Shown here piece by piece: positions 47,789 to 57,773 of a stretch of 64,000 bases of DNA. The position numbers and the translations under genes are program-made. The stretch lies in NCBI RefSeq assembly GCF_003112695.1, contig NZ_BFBP01000011.1, positions 139,401 to 203,400 on the forward strand. Reading direction: 5' to 3'. Under the pieces are notes generated by a model that saw only the letters and a program-made list of their open reading frames with translations, made no database searches and had not been told where the DNA came from. The DNA is from Azospira sp. I13. Its GTDB lineage: Bacteria > Pseudomonadota > Gammaproteobacteria > Burkholderiales > Rhodocyclaceae. The stretch's first letter is position 1. Each line of letters begins with the position of its first letter.

Positions 47789-48997
47789 TTAAACGCCGAG
47801 CAGCAGGCGGGCGGGATCTTCCAGGGCTTCCTTCATGGTCACCAGACCCAGCACGGCTTCGCGGCCGTCGATGATGCGGTGGTCGTAGGACATGGCCAGG
47901 TAGTTGATGGGGCGCACCACCACTTGACCGTTCTCGACCACGGCACGGTCCTTGGTGGCATGGATGCCGAGGATCGCGGACTGGGGCGGGTTGATGATGG
48001 GGGTGGAGAGCATGGAGCCGAACACGCCGCCGTTGGAGATGGAGAAGGTGCCACCGGTCAGTTCTTCGATGGAGATCTTGCCGTCCTTGGCCTTCTGGCC
48101 GTATTCGGCAATCTTCTTCTCGATGTCGGCGATGGACATCTGGTCGGCATCACGCAGGATGGGCACCACCAGACCGCGGGGGGAGCCCACGGCGATACCG
48201 ATGTCGATGTAGCCGTGATAGACGATGTCGTTGCCATCCACGGAGGCGTTCAGGATCGGGTACTTCTTCAGGGCAGCCACGGCAGCCTTGACGAAGAAGC
48301 CCATGAAGCCCAGACGCACGCCATGTTCCTTCTCGAACTTGTCGCCGTACTGCTTGCGCAGGGACATGACCGGAGCCATGTTCACTTCGTTGAAGGTGGT
48401 GAGGATGGCGTTTTCGTTCTTGGACTGCAGCAGGCGCTCGGCGATGCGGGCGCGCAGGCGGGTCATGGGAACGCGCTGTTCCGGACGGTCACCCAGGGGG
48501 ATGGACACGGCGGGAGCAGCCACGGCAGCAGCCTTGGCCTGGGCGCCCACGGCGTCTTCCTTGGTGACACGGCCGCCACGGCCGGTGCCGGAGACGTCGG
48601 CAGCAGCGATGCCCTTCTCGTCCAGGATCTTGCGGGCGGCAGGGCTGGCGGTACCGGCAGCAGCAGCGGAAGCGGCGACAGGAGCAGCAGCCACGGGGGC
48701 GGGTGCAGCGGCAGGAGCAGCGGCGGCAGCCGGAGCGGCGGCGCCAGCGGCGGCCTTGGCTTCGGTATCGATCTGGGCGATGACTTCGCCGGAGACCACG
48801 GTGTCACCGTTGCCCTTGAGCAGCTTCACCAGCACGCCGGCATCGGGGGCGGGCAGTTCCAGCACCACCTTGTCGGTTTCGATGTCGATGAGGTTCTCGT
48901 CACGGGCGACAGCTTCGCCTTCCTTTTTGTGCCAGGACACCAGGGTGGCTTCGGCAACGGATTCGGACAGTTGCGGGACTTTGACGTCGATGATCAT
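47789..48997 (-). CDS. odhB: Dihydrolipoyllysine succinyltransferase (E2 of 2-oxoglutarate dehydrogenase)
   Basis: A 402-aa E2 core enzyme transferring succinyl groups to CoA. The N-terminal lipoyl domain has the lipoylated Lys in [14 protein letters not shown] (near residue 43). An Ala/Pro-rich linker follows (about 85-118), then the E3-binding domain [26 protein letters not shown]. The acyltransferase domain carries the catalytic HRIIDG motif ([13 protein letters not shown]) near residue 375. It lies 27 bp downstream of odhA and is typical of sucB. Confidence 0.97.
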   Translation of the reverse strand: MIIDVKVPQLSESVAEATLVSWHKKEGEAVARDENLIDIETDKVVLELPAPDAGVLVKLLKGNGDTVVSGEVIAQIDTEAKAAAGAAAPAAAAAPAAAPAPVAAAPVAASAAAAGTASPAARKILDEKGIAAADVSGTGRGGRVTKEDAVGAQAKAAAVAAPAVSIPLGDRPEQRVPMTRLRARIAERLLQSKNENAILTTFNEVNMAPVMSLRKQYGDKFEKEHGVRLGFMGFFVKAAVAALKKYPILNASVDGNDIVYHGYIDIGIAVGSPRGLVVPILRDADQMSIADIEKKIAEYGQKAKDGKISIEELTGGTFSISNGGVFGSMLSTPIINPPQSAILGIHATKDRAVVENGQVVVRPINYLAMSYDHRIIDGREAVLGLVTMKEALEDPARLLLGV

Positions 48998-49024
48998 GAT
49001 CTACGTTTCCTTTGTCTCTCGGTT

Positions 49025-51847
49025 TTAGTTCAGTTTGCCCAGGGCTTGCTCGATCAGGGTCTTCTGTTGCTCGGTGTGCTTGGCCAGATAGCCCACTGCC
49101 GGAGCGGCAGCGGCGGGACGGGCCACCACATGCAGGGTCTGCCCCTTCTTGAGGGCTTCCTGCAGGCGGTGGGCCTTGGCGTACCAGGCACCCTGATTCA
49201 GGGGCTCTTCCTGGCACCACACCAGTTCCTTGGCGTTGGGGAACTTGGACAGTTCTTCGTCGAAGCGCTTGTCATCGAACGGATAGAGCTGCTCCACGCG
49301 CAGGATGGCAACGTTCTGCAGCTTGCGCTCGGCACGGCCTGCCATCAGGTCGTAATAGACCTTGCCGGCGCAGGCGATGACGCGGGTCACCTTCTTCGGA
49401 TCCAGCTTGTCGGTTTCACCGATGATGGTCTGGAAGGTGCCGTTGGCCAGGTCTTCCAGGGCGCAGGAAGCGGCCGGGTTACGCAGCAGGGACTTGGGCG
49501 TCATCACCACCAGGGGCTTACGCTGCTTGCGCACCATCTGACGACGCAACAGGTGGAAGATCTGGGCGGCGTTGGAGGGGTAGCAGACTTCCCAGTTGAA
49601 CTCGGCGGAAAGCTGCATGTAGCGTTCCAGACGGGCGGAGGAGTGCTCCGGACCCTGACCTTCGTAGCCATGGGGCAGCAGCATGGTCAGACCGCAGGCA
49701 CGGCCCCACTTGGCTTCGCCGGAGCAGAGGAACTGGTCGATCACCACCTGAGCACCGTTGGCGAAGTCACCGAACTGGCCTTCCCACACCACCAGTTCGT
49801 TGGGCTCGGCGGTAGCGTAGCCGTATTCGAAGGCCAGCACGGCCTCTTCGGACAGCACGGAGTCGAAGCTCTGGAACTTGCCCTGGTCTTCCTGCAGGTT
49901 GGCCAGGGGGATGTAGGAACCCGCATCCCACTTTTCACGGTTCTGGTCGTGCAGCACGCCATGACGGTGGAAGAAGGTACCGCGGCCCACGTCTTCACCG
50001 GAGAGGCGCACACCGTAGCCCTGAGCCAGCAGGGTGGCGTAGGCCAGGTTCTCGGCCATGCCCCAGTCCACCGGCAGCTTGCCTTCACCCATCTGGGCCC
50101 GGTCTTCGATGATCTTCTTGACGCGGGAGTGCATGGTGAAGTTTTCGGGAATGGCGGTCAGGCGCTTGGCCAGACGCTGCAGTTCCTTCTTCGGCACCTT
50201 GGTGTTGCCGAGCTCGGTGTACTTCTTGTTGGTGTAGGGCGCCCAGTCGTTGGCGTGCTGACGCTTGTAGTTGGAGAGCACGGGGTCGGACAGCAGCTTG
50301 CCCTGGTCCAGGGCGGCACGGAAGTCCTTGATGATCTGATCCGGGCCTTCGGCCGGCAGAACACCCTGGGCCACCAGCTTGTCCGCGTACTTCTTGCGGG
50401 TACCGGGGTGGGCCTGGATCTTCTTGTACATCAGGGGCTGGGTCACCATCGGCTCGTCCTGCTCGTTGTGACCGAGCTTGCGGAAGCAGATGATGTCGAT
50501 AACCACGTCCTTCTTGAAGGTCTGGCGGAATTCCAGGGCCAGCTGGGTCACCAGGGCCACGGCTTCGGGATCGTCGCCATTGACGTGGAAGATCGGGGCT
50601 TCGACCATCTTGAAGATATCGGAGCAGTACAGGGAAGAACGGTAGTCGCGGGGATCGGAGGTGGTGAAGCCGATCTGGTTGTTCACCACGATGTGCACCG
50701 TACCGCCGGTACCGTAGCCACGGGTCTGGGAGAAGTTCAGCATTTCCTGGTTCACACCCTGACCGGCAACGGCGGCATCGCCGTGGATCAGGACGGGCAG
50801 GATCTGGGCCTTGGCGGCAGCATCACCGCCACGACGGGCCTGGCGGGCATAGACGGAGCCTTCCACCACCGGATTCACGATTTCCAGGTGAGAGGGGTTG
50901 AAAGCCAGGGTCAGGTGCACCGGACCGTTTTCGGTGGCCACGTCGGAGGAGAAGCCCATGTGGTACTTCACGTCGCCGGAGGACAGGTCTTGGGCCTTCT
51001 TGCCTTCGAACTCGTCGAACAGCATCTTGGGCGCCTTGCCCAGGGTGTTCACCAGCACATTCAGACGGCCGCGGTGGGCCATACCGATGACGATTTCCTG
51101 AACGCCGGTGGCAGCACCGGTGCGAATCACTTCGTCCATGGAAACGATGAGGGACTCGCCGCCTTCCAGGGAGAAGCGCTTCTGACCCACATAGCGGGTG
51201 TGCAGGTAACGTTCCAGGGTCTCGGCTACGGTCAGGCGATCCAGCAGGCGCTTCTTGCGCTCGGGGGTGTAGTTGCCGTTGCCGCGGGTGGGCTCCAGGC
51301 GTTCCTGCAGCCAGCGCTTCTGAGCGATGTCGCTCATGTACATGTATTCGACGCCGATGGAACCGCAGTAGGTTTCCTTCAGGGCTTCAACAATCTGCCC
51401 CAGGGGCGCGCGCTCGGAACCCATTTGGAAAGAGCCGGTATTGAAGGGCTCGTTCATGTCGGCGGGCGTGAAACCGTAGAAGGACGGCTCCAGCTCATGG
51501 ATTTCCGGACGTTCCTGGCGCTTCAGCGGATCCAGGTTGGCCCAGCGGTTGCCCAGGAAGCGGTAGGCGTTGATCAGCTGCAGTACGGCGACCTGCTTCT
51601 TGTCGTCGCCGGCAGCCACCACGGTACGCACCGGACCGCGCTTGCCCTGTTCGGCAAAGGCGGCGATGACCGGGAAGTGGGGGACATCACGGGCGGCAGC
51701 ACCGGGCTGCTGGGCCAGCTTGTCGAAGTATTCGCGCCATTCGTCAGGGACGGAGGCCGGGTTATCGAGATAGTTTTCGTACAGCTCCTCCACGAACGGG
51801 GCATTGCCGCCGAAGAGGTAGGAGGTGCCGAAGTTTTGCATCATCAT
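49025..51847 (-). CDS. odhA: 2-Oxoglutarate dehydrogenase E1 component
   Basis: A thiamine diphosphate-dependent E1 of 940 aa. The start is set at the first of three consecutive ATG codons (51847), preceded by AGGTGA, because the protein begins MMMQNFGTSYLFGGNAPFVEELYENYL as in homologues. The internal signatures are GMAHRGRLNVLVN, VGQKRFSLEGGESLI, GDAAVAGQGVNQEMLNFSQTRGY and the ThDP-binding region. The C-terminal EPLNQGAWY and VGYLAKHTEQQ segments are typical. It lies in its own unit after the gltA terminator, 28 bp before odhB. Size matches SucA. Confidence 0.97.
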   Translation of the reverse strand: MMMQNFGTSYLFGGNAPFVEELYENYLDNPASVPDEWREYFDKLAQQPGAAARDVPHFPVIAAFAEQGKRGPVRTVVAAGDDKKQVAVLQLINAYRFLGNRWANLDPLKRQERPEIHELEPSFYGFTPADMNEPFNTGSFQMGSERAPLGQIVEALKETYCGSIGVEYMYMSDIAQKRWLQERLEPTRGNGNYTPERKKRLLDRLTVAETLERYLHTRYVGQKRFSLEGGESLIVSMDEVIRTGAATGVQEIVIGMAHRGRLNVLVNTLGKAPKMLFDEFEGKKAQDLSSGDVKYHMGFSSDVATENGPVHLTLAFNPSHLEIVNPVVEGSVYARQARRGGDAAAKAQILPVLIHGDAAVAGQGVNQEMLNFSQTRGYGTGGTVHIVVNNQIGFTTSDPRDYRSSLYCSDIFKMVEAPIFHVNGDDPEAVALVTQLALEFRQTFKKDVVIDIICFRKLGHNEQDEPMVTQPLMYKKIQAHPGTRKKYADKLVAQGVLPAEGPDQIIKDFRAALDQGKLLSDPVLSNYKRQHANDWAPYTNKKYTELGNTKVPKKELQRLAKRLTAIPENFTMHSRVKKIIEDRAQMGEGKLPVDWGMAENLAYATLLAQGYGVRLSGEDVGRGTFFHRHGVLHDQNREKWDAGSYIPLANLQEDQGKFQSFDSVLSEEAVLAFEYGYATAEPNELVVWEGQFGDFANGAQVVIDQFLCSGEAKWGRACGLTMLLPHGYEGQGPEHSSARLERYMQLSAEFNWEVCYPSNAAQIFHLLRRQMVRKQRKPLVVMTPKSLLRNPAASCALEDLANGTFQTIIGETDKLDPKKVTRVIACAGKVYYDLMAGRAERKLQNVAILRVEQLYPFDDKRFDEELSKFPNAKELVWCQEEPLNQGAWYAKAHRLQEALKKGQTLHVVARPAAAAPAVGYLAKHTEQQKTLIEQALGKLN

Positions 51848-51924
51848 GGCAATCACCTGTGGTGTGGTTTTATTGTTGGAACGTTTGTCTCTAACGCTAG
51901 TCGCCGCCTTGCCGTCGACCATGG

Positions 51925-51951
51925 AAAAAAGGGCGGCCAAGCCGCCCCTTT
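51925..51951 (-). terminator. Rho-independent terminator after gltA
   Basis: On the minus strand, GGGCGGC (51947-51941) and GCCGCCC (51937-51931) with a TTG loop are followed by TTTTTT, immediately past the gltA stop. It separates the sdh-gltA unit from odhA, which must have its own promoter between 51848 and 51924. Confidence 0.9.
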
Positions 51952-51958
51952 TCCCGTC

Positions 51959-53254
51959 TTACTTCCGATTGGCCAGCGGCACGACGTCGCGCTTGGCGGC
52001 ACCGATGTAGAGCTGGCGGGGACGGCCGATCTTGTACTCGGGATCGGTGATCATCTCTTCCCACTGGGTCATCCAGCCCACGGTACGGGCCAGGGCGAAG
52101 ATGCAGGTGAACATGGAGGTGGGGATACCCAGGGCCTTCTGCACGATGCCGGAGTAGAAGTCCACGTTCGGGTAGAGCTTCTTCTCGACGAAGTACGGAT
52201 CTTCCAGGGCGATCTTTTCCAGTTCCATGGCCAGCTTGAACAGGCGATCGTTTTCCAGGCCCAGTTCCTTCAGAACGTCGTTGCACACCTTGCGCATCAG
52301 CTTGGCGCGGGGGTCGAAGTTCTTGTACACGCGGTGGCCGAAGCCCATCAGCTTGAAGGAATCGTTCTTGTCCTTGGCACGGGCGATGTATTCGCCAACG
52401 CGGGAGACGTCACCGATTTCTTCCAGCATCTGCAGGCAGGCTTCATTTGCACCACCGTGGGCAGGACCCCACAGGCAGGCGATACCGGCGGAGATGCAGG
52501 CGAAGGGGTTGGCACCGGAGGAGCCGGCCAGACGCACGGTGGAGGTGGAGGCGTTCTGCTCGTGGTCGGCGTGCAGGGTGAAGATGATGTCCAGGGCGCG
52601 GACCAGCACGGGGTTCGGCTTGTAGGTCTCGCAGGGGGTGCCGAACATCATGTGCATGAAGTTGGCGGTGTAATCGAGGTCGTTGCGCGGGTACATGAAC
52701 GGCTGGCCGGTCGTGTACTTGTAGGCCATGGCAACGATGGTGGGCATCTTGGCGATGATGCGGTTGAAGCTGATGTTGCGGTGCTCCGCATCGGAGAAGT
52801 CCATGGCTTCATGGTAGAAGGCGGACAGGGCACCCACCACGCCAACCATCACGGCCATGGGGTGAGCGTCGCGGCGGAAGCCGCTAAAGAACTTGGCCAG
52901 CTGTTCGTGCACCATGGTGTGATTCTTGATGGTGTCTTCGAAAGCGGTCTTCTGGGAAGCGTTGGGCAGTTCGCCGTTCTTCAGCAGATAGGCAACCTCA
53001 AGGAAGTTGCAGTTCTCGGCCAGTTGCTCGATGGGGAAGCCGCGGTACAGCAGTTCGCCCTTGTCGCCATCGATGAAGGTGATCTTGGATTTGCAGCTGG
53101 CAGTGGACAGGAAGCCGGAATCGTAGGTGAAGAGCCCGGTTTTGCCGCCCAGGGTACGAATGTCAATACAGTCGTTGCCGTGGGTGGGAGACATGATCGG
53201 AAAATCGACCGGCCCTTGGCCTTCGATATTGAGAGTAGCCTTGCGTTCGCTCAT
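51959..53254 (-). CDS. gltA: Citrate synthase (GltA, type II)
   Basis: A 431-aa hexameric-type citrate synthase condensing acetyl-CoA and oxaloacetate. It contains the catalytic His/Asp regions: [39 protein letters not shown] and [20 protein letters not shown]. The N-terminal zinc/allosteric region resembling gram-negative GltA is present. The ATG is preceded by AGGGG. It lies downstream of sdhE (80 bp) and has a strong terminator at its end, closing the sdhCDAB-sdhE-gltA unit. Confidence 0.97.
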   Translation of the reverse strand: MSERKATLNIEGQGPVDFPIMSPTHGNDCIDIRTLGGKTGLFTYDSGFLSTASCKSKITFIDGDKGELLYRGFPIEQLAENCNFLEVAYLLKNGELPNASQKTAFEDTIKNHTMVHEQLAKFFSGFRRDAHPMAVMVGVVGALSAFYHEAMDFSDAEHRNISFNRIIAKMPTIVAMAYKYTTGQPFMYPRNDLDYTANFMHMMFGTPCETYKPNPVLVRALDIIFTLHADHEQNASTSTVRLAGSSGANPFACISAGIACLWGPAHGGANEACLQMLEEIGDVSRVGEYIARAKDKNDSFKLMGFGHRVYKNFDPRAKLMRKVCNDVLKELGLENDRLFKLAMELEKIALEDPYFVEKKLYPNVDFYSGIVQKALGIPTSMFTCIFALARTVGWMTQWEEMITDPEYKIGRPRQLYIGAAKRDVVPLANRK

Positions 53255-53335
53255 TTTGCAGCCCCTGTGGTGGTGGTTGTCATCACTACTTTTATCAGCG
53301 CAGGACGAGGCGCCATGGTGGCGCCCCTTCCTTAC

Positions 53336-53578
53336 TCAGCACTTACGCACTTTGGCCAGTACAGCAGCCTCGTGCGGGTCGGACGGGACCTGGTCGCTGA
53401 CAATCAGCTTCCAGCATTCCAGGTCGTCCATATCCGCCATTCGCTTGAAAGCTTCAACCTCCTCATCCGTCAGCTTCTCGAATTCCTGATCCAGGAACCG
53501 GGTCAGCTTCAGGTCCAGCTCAAGGAGGCCGCGGCGGATGCAGCGCCAGCGAAGGCGCTCATATTCAGCGCGTTCCAT
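53336..53578 (-). CDS. sdhE: Succinate dehydrogenase assembly factor SdhE
   Basis: An 80-aa protein of the SdhE/SDHAF2 (DUF339) family that assists covalent FAD attachment to SdhA. The conserved RGxxE motif appears as RRGLLELD near residues 15-22, and the helical bundle with LTRFLDQEFEKL and DMDDLECWKLI fits. The start codon shares a base with the sdhB stop (TAATG), so it is coupled to sdhB. Confidence 0.93.
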   Translation of the reverse strand: MERAEYERLRWRCIRRGLLELDLKLTRFLDQEFEKLTDEEVEAFKRMADMDDLECWKLIVSDQVPSDPHEAAVLAKVRKC

Positions 53579-54297
53579 TAAACCGCACGCCGGACCATCA
53601 TTTCCTTGATCTTGCCGATAGCCTTGGTGGGATTCAGGCCCTTCGGACAGACATCAACGCAATTCATGATGGTATGGCAGCGGAACAGACGATACGGGTC
53701 TTCCAGGTTGTCCAGACGCTCATTGGTAGCCTGGTCACGCGTATCGGCGATGAAACGGTAAGCAGCCAGCAGGCCTGCGGGGCCGACGAACTTGTCGGGG
53801 TTCCACCAGAAGGACGGGCAGGAGGTGGAGCAGCAGGCGCAGAGGATGCACTCGTACAAGCCGTTCAGCTCTTCGCGCTCTTCAGGAGACTGGAGGCGCT
53901 CGCGCTCGGGTGCCGGATCATTGTTGATCAGGTACGGCTTGATGGAGTGGTACTGCTTGAAGAACTGGGTCATGTCCACGATCAGGTCGCGGATCACGGG
54001 CAGGCCGGGCAGCGGACGCAGCACGATGGGCTGGGGCAGCTCATCGACTTCGGTCAGGCAGGCCAGACGGTTCTTGCCATTGACGTTCATGGCGTCGGAA
54101 CCGCACACGCCTTCGCGGCAGGAACGGCGGAAAGCCAGGGAATCATCCTTGACCTTGAGGCGCACCAAGGCATCCAGCAGCTTCTTGTCGGACTGTTCCA
54201 GTTCGACGGAGATGTCCTGCATGTACGGTGCGTTGTCCTTATCCGGATCGTAGCGATAGATCTTGAATTGAACGGTACGTTTGGTATTGGCGCTCAT
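53578..54297 (-). CDS. sdhB: Succinate dehydrogenase iron-sulfur subunit
   Basis: A 239-aa subunit with the [2Fe-2S] site (CREGVCGSDAMNVNG and a later Cys in RLAC), the [4Fe-4S] motif CILCACCSTSCPSFWW, and the [3Fe-4S] cluster ligands in CHTIMNCVDVCPKGLNP. It transfers electrons from SdhA flavin to ubiquinone at the membrane anchors. It overlaps sdhE by one base and follows sdhA by 21 bp. Confidence 0.97.
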   Translation of the reverse strand: MSANTKRTVQFKIYRYDPDKDNAPYMQDISVELEQSDKKLLDALVRLKVKDDSLAFRRSCREGVCGSDAMNVNGKNRLACLTEVDELPQPIVLRPLPGLPVIRDLIVDMTQFFKQYHSIKPYLINNDPAPERERLQSPEEREELNGLYECILCACCSTSCPSFWWNPDKFVGPAGLLAAYRFIADTRDQATNERLDNLEDPYRLFRCHTIMNCVDVCPKGLNPTKAIGKIKEMMVRRAV

Positions 54298-54318
54298 TTG
54301 CGTAATTCCTTCCTGGCC

Positions 54319-56112
54319 TTAGTAGGTCCGCTTGGCGAGGGCGATGGACTCGACATCGGCAGACATGGGCTGCAGATTCACAGGCTTGTAGTCCAGGCGG
54401 TTGCCTTCGGAGTACCACAGGGTGTGCTTGAGCCAGTTCTTGTCGTCGCGGCCGGCCGGGGTCTCGGCGGTATCCAGAGCGTCGTCGCGCACGTGGGCAC
54501 CGCGGGATTCCTTGCGGGCTTCGGCGGAGATCATGGTGGCCTTGGCCACTTCGATCAGGTTGTCCAGTTCCAGGGCTTCGGTACGAGCCGTGTTCCAGAC
54601 CTTGGACTTGTCGTTGATCTCGGTGGTCTTGGCACGCTCGGCGACCTTCTTGATCTCTTCGACGCCAGCCTTGAGCAGGTCATTGAAGCGGAACACGCCG
54701 GCATGCTTCTGCATGGTGCGCTGCATGGCCAGACGGACTTCATGGACGTTCTCGCCACCCTTCTGGTTGTCCAGACGGGCGATACGGGCCAGGGAAACGT
54801 CGGCGGCGTTGGCAGGCAGGGGCTTGTGGGCGCGGGGATTATTCTTCAGATCCTCGACCACGGTCTCGCCGGAGGACTTGCCGAAGACCAGCAAATCCAG
54901 CAGGGAGTTGGTGCCCAGGCGGTTGGCGCCATGCACGGAAGCGCAGGCACATTCGCCGGCGGCGTAGAAGCCACCCACGGGAACGGACTTCTCGTCGCCC
55001 TTCGGCACGATGACCTGACCCTTGTAGTTGGTCGGAATACCGCCCATCTGGTAGTGGCAGGTCGGCACCACGGGGATCGGGGCCTTGATGGGGTCCACAC
55101 CGGCGAACTGGATCGAGATTTCACGAATGCCGGGCAGGCGCTTCATGATGGTCTCGGGGGACAGGTGGGTGATGTCCAGCAGCACGTGATCCTTGTCGGG
55201 ACCGCAACCGCGACCTTCGTTGATTTCGGTCACCATGGAACGGGACACCACGTCGCGGGAGGCCAGATCCTTCAGGTTGGGTGCGTAACGTTCCATGAAA
55301 CGCTCGCCGGAAGCGTTACGCAGAATGCCGCCTTCGCCGCGCACGCCTTCAGTGATCAGCACGCCGGCACCGGCCACGCCGGTGGGGTGGAATTGCCAGA
55401 ACTCCATGTCTTCCAGGGGGATGCCGGCACGAGCAGCCATACCCACGCCGTCACCGGTGTTGATGAAGGCGTTGGTGGAAGAGTAGTAAATACGGCCGGC
55501 ACCGCCGGTGGCGAAAATGGTGGCCTTGGCGTGGAAGATGTGGACTTCGCCGGTTTCCATTTCCATGGCGGTCACGCCCAGTACGTCGCCGTCTTCGTCA
55601 CGGATCAGGTCCAGAGCCATCCATTCCACGAAGAACTGAGTGTTGGCCTTGACGTTGCGCTGGTACATGGCGTGCAGCATGGCGTGACCGGTACGGTCAG
55701 CTGCGGCACAGGAACGGTTCACCGGCTTCTCGCCGTAGTTCTGGGAGTGGCCGCCGAAGGGGCGCTGGTAGATCTTGCCGCTGTCCAGACGATCGAAGGG
55801 CATGCCGAAGTGTTCCAGTTCCACGACCACTTCGTTGGCCTTCTTGACCATGAATTCGATGGCGTCCTGGTCGCCGAGCCAGTCGGAACCCTTGACGGTG
55901 TCGTACATGTGCCAATGCCAGTTGTCCTCGGTGACGTTGCCAAGGGAGGCGGCCACGCCGCCCTGGGCAGCAACGGTATGGGAACGGGTGGGGAAAACCT
56001 TGGACAGCACGGCGGTCTTCAGACCGGCTTCAGCAACCTGCAGAGCAGCGCGCAGACCGGCACCGCCGGCGCCCACGATCACCACATCATATTTATGCAC
56101 GGGGATAGTCAT
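54319..56112 (-). CDS. sdhA: Succinate dehydrogenase flavoprotein subunit
   Basis: A 597-aa flavoprotein catalysing succinate oxidation. The N-terminal FAD-binding VGAGGAGLRAALQVAEAG and the covalent-FAD His in TRSHTVAAQGGVAAS are present. The active-site GGAGRIYYSSTNAFINTGDG and HPTGVAGAGVLITEGVRGEG carry the substrate-binding His and Arg residues. Length and C-terminus (WLKHTLWYSEGNRLDYKPV) are typical. It lies 3 bp downstream of sdhD. Confidence 0.98.
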   Translation of the reverse strand: MTIPVHKYDVVIVGAGGAGLRAALQVAEAGLKTAVLSKVFPTRSHTVAAQGGVAASLGNVTEDNWHWHMYDTVKGSDWLGDQDAIEFMVKKANEVVVELEHFGMPFDRLDSGKIYQRPFGGHSQNYGEKPVNRSCAAADRTGHAMLHAMYQRNVKANTQFFVEWMALDLIRDEDGDVLGVTAMEMETGEVHIFHAKATIFATGGAGRIYYSSTNAFINTGDGVGMAARAGIPLEDMEFWQFHPTGVAGAGVLITEGVRGEGGILRNASGERFMERYAPNLKDLASRDVVSRSMVTEINEGRGCGPDKDHVLLDITHLSPETIMKRLPGIREISIQFAGVDPIKAPIPVVPTCHYQMGGIPTNYKGQVIVPKGDEKSVPVGGFYAAGECACASVHGANRLGTNSLLDLLVFGKSSGETVVEDLKNNPRAHKPLPANAADVSLARIARLDNQKGGENVHEVRLAMQRTMQKHAGVFRFNDLLKAGVEEIKKVAERAKTTEINDKSKVWNTARTEALELDNLIEVAKATMISAEARKESRGAHVRDDALDTAETPAGRDDKNWLKHTLWYSEGNRLDYKPVNLQPMSADVESIALAKRTY

Positions 56113-56115
56113 TAC

Positions 56116-56463
56116 TTACAGTCTCCACAGAATCTGAGCGGCCCAGCCGGCGTAGCCGACGAGCACGAAAATGGTCAGGACATGCAGCACCAGGCGAATG
56201 CCGGTGGGCTTGACGTAGTCCATCCAGATGTCACGCACGCCGATCCAGGCGTGGTAGAACAGGGAGATGAAAAACAGGAAGGTAATGAACTTCATGAAGC
56301 CGTTGGCAAACAGGCCGCGCCAGGCTTCGAAAGTGTTGGGACCGAGGGCACCAACAGCTGCCAACAGAATGACGGAATAGACGGCCATGATGACGGCCGT
56401 GGCGCGCTGGGCAATCCAGTCCTTGAGGCCGTAATGGGCGCCGACAACGATGCGATTTACCAT
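56116..56463 (-). CDS. sdhD: Succinate dehydrogenase membrane anchor subunit D
   Basis: A 115-aa three-TM anchor binding heme b and ubiquinone together with SdhC. TM segments fall at about residues 20-40 (AVIMAVYSVILLAAVG), 58-78 (FITFLFFISLFYHAWIGVRDI) with the expected His/Asp-Tyr neighbourhood, and 90-110. It overlaps the 3' end of sdhC by 7 bp. Confidence 0.92.
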   Translation of the reverse strand: MVNRIVVGAHYGLKDWIAQRATAVIMAVYSVILLAAVGALGPNTFEAWRGLFANGFMKFITFLFFISLFYHAWIGVRDIWMDYVKPTGIRLVLHVLTIFVLVGYAGWAAQILWRL

Positions 56464-56849
56464 AGCAGGGCAACTCCCAGGATGACGGTCAGCGCAATGC
56501 TGACGGCAAAGACGATCTTGCTGGTCAGACGAGCGGATTCGAGATCAACGCCCATGTGCACATCCAGGAACAGGTAACGGATACCGGCACAGAAGTGGTG
56601 ACAGAAAGCCCACAGCAGACCCAGCAGGAGAATCTTGACCAGAGGATGGGCTGCGACAGCCTTGAAGGTGGCAAACGACTCGGGCGTAGCCAGACTGCTT
56701 TGGAACAGCCACAGCAGCAGGGGCAGGCACAGGAAAAGACCGGCGCCGCTGACTCGGTGGAGGATGGAAAGAATACCCGGTAGGGGCAGTCGAATCGTAG
56801 TGAGGTCCAGATTTTTCGGACGCTTCTTCTTGATGCTGAGTTCTGCCAT
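56457..56849 (-). CDS. sdhC: Succinate dehydrogenase cytochrome b556 subunit C
   Basis: A 130-aa three-TM anchor. The N-terminus carries the SdhC signature RPKNLDLTTIRLPLPGILSILHRVSGAGLF, with the His/Ser quinone-site residues. The heme-ligand His is in the FCHHFCAGIRYLFLDVHMG region of TM2. The ATG at 56849 is preferred over the ATGs at 56858/56855 because AGAGGG then has correct spacing. It is the first gene of the sdhCDAB-sdhE-gltA operon. Confidence 0.93.
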   Translation of the reverse strand: MAELSIKKKRPKNLDLTTIRLPLPGILSILHRVSGAGLFLCLPLLLWLFQSSLATPESFATFKAVAAHPLVKILLLGLLWAFCHHFCAGIRYLFLDVHMGVDLESARLTSKIVFAVSIALTVILGVALLW

Positions 56850-56902
56850 GAACATCATCCCTCTTGCTTGTTGCGAAACGGCGACAAAAAAGTCACCGCA
56901 CC

Positions 56903-56912
56903 CTTATAAAAG
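56903..56912. promoter_or_regulatory. CTTATAAAAG element in the sdhC promoter region
   Basis: One mismatch from the palindrome core CTTATATAAG found between gntR and mdh. It lies about 55 bp upstream of the sdhC start. A candidate site for the adjacent GntR regulator. Confidence 0.4.
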
Positions 56913-56980
56913 TCATAGATTATAGTTGTTTTCAACCTGCCTTTGTTTCGGATTTTCCGCCGTTCCCCTCCCCTTCTCTA

Positions 56981-57721
56981 TTAACCAAGTTCGTTCAGAT
57001 AGTGGTGTTTCTGGGTGGAATAAAAACCGCGTCGCCATTCCACCGGCTTATTGCCGTAGGTAAAAGCCACCCGCTCCACCAGCAGCAACGGACTCCCCTC
57101 AGGAACCCGCAGCAGATCGGCATTACTCTTGTCCGCGGCAACGGCGCGAATGCGCTCTTCGGCGCGGATCATGCGCACGCCATAGCGCGACTCGAACATG
57201 CTGTAGAGGGACTGGTCGCTGCCCTTGAGGATTTCCATGGACAGGTCGGGAAAGAGGTCGCTGGGCAGATAAATTTCGTCCAGCACGACCGGCTCAGCAT
57301 CAAAGCCCAGCAGACGGCGCACGATGGTAATCGGCGCACCGGGCTCAAGGCCAAGGGTACGCGCCACATCCTGCCCGGCCTTGGCGCGCCAGCATTCGAT
57401 GGGTTCGCTATGGGAATGCTGCAGACCGCCCTCGTTGGGCACGAGACGGAGGAAACGATAGAAGGAACGGGGATCGTCATGGGTGGCGACAAAGGTCCCC
57501 TTGCCCTGGCGGCGCACCAGCAGATTCTCGGCCGCCATCTCGTCGATGGCCTTGCGCACCGTGCCCTGGCTGACGCCAAAGCGCAACGCCAACTCGGATT
57601 CACTGGGAATCGCGTCCCCCGGCCCCCACTCGGAGGCCTCAAGACTACGCATCATCAGTTCCTTGATCTGGCGATACAGGGGACTGAAGGTCGGGGATGA
57701 GGACGTGGCTTGACGCGTCAT
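56981..57721 (-). CDS. GntR/HutC-family regulator (UTRA domain) of the TCA cluster
   Basis: A 246-aa regulator. The N-terminal winged HTH (SELALRFGVSQGTVRKAIDEMAAENLLVRRQGKGTFVA) is followed by a UTRA ligand-binding domain (about residues 90-240), with PITIVRRLLGFDAEPVVLDEIYLP and a C-terminal VERVAFTYGNKPVEWRRGFY. It sits between sdhC and mdh, divergent from mdh, and probably controls the TCA genes on both sides. The ligand is unknown; a carboxylate is plausible. Confidence 0.9.
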   Translation of the reverse strand: MTRQATSSSPTFSPLYRQIKELMMRSLEASEWGPGDAIPSESELALRFGVSQGTVRKAIDEMAAENLLVRRQGKGTFVATHDDPRSFYRFLRLVPNEGGLQHSHSEPIECWRAKAGQDVARTLGLEPGAPITIVRRLLGFDAEPVVLDEIYLPSDLFPDLSMEILKGSDQSLYSMFESRYGVRMIRAEERIRAVAADKSNADLLRVPEGSPLLLVERVAFTYGNKPVEWRRGFYSTQKHHYLNELG

Positions 57722-57773
57722 GATTTGGTTATTTCAGCATAAAAACATTGAATAGTCTATTCTAATACTTACA

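Noticed and set aside
46010-53581. A 2523-codon uninterrupted plus-strand frame opposite the lpd-odh-gltA genes
   Set aside because: It is antisense to well-supported TCA-cycle genes with intact motifs. Its protein is Gly/His/Gln-rich and resembles no family, a known artefact of GC-rich codon usage.
53674-56577. A 967-codon plus-strand frame opposite sdhB, sdhA and sdhD
   Set aside because: Antisense to sdh genes whose cofactor-binding motifs are complete.
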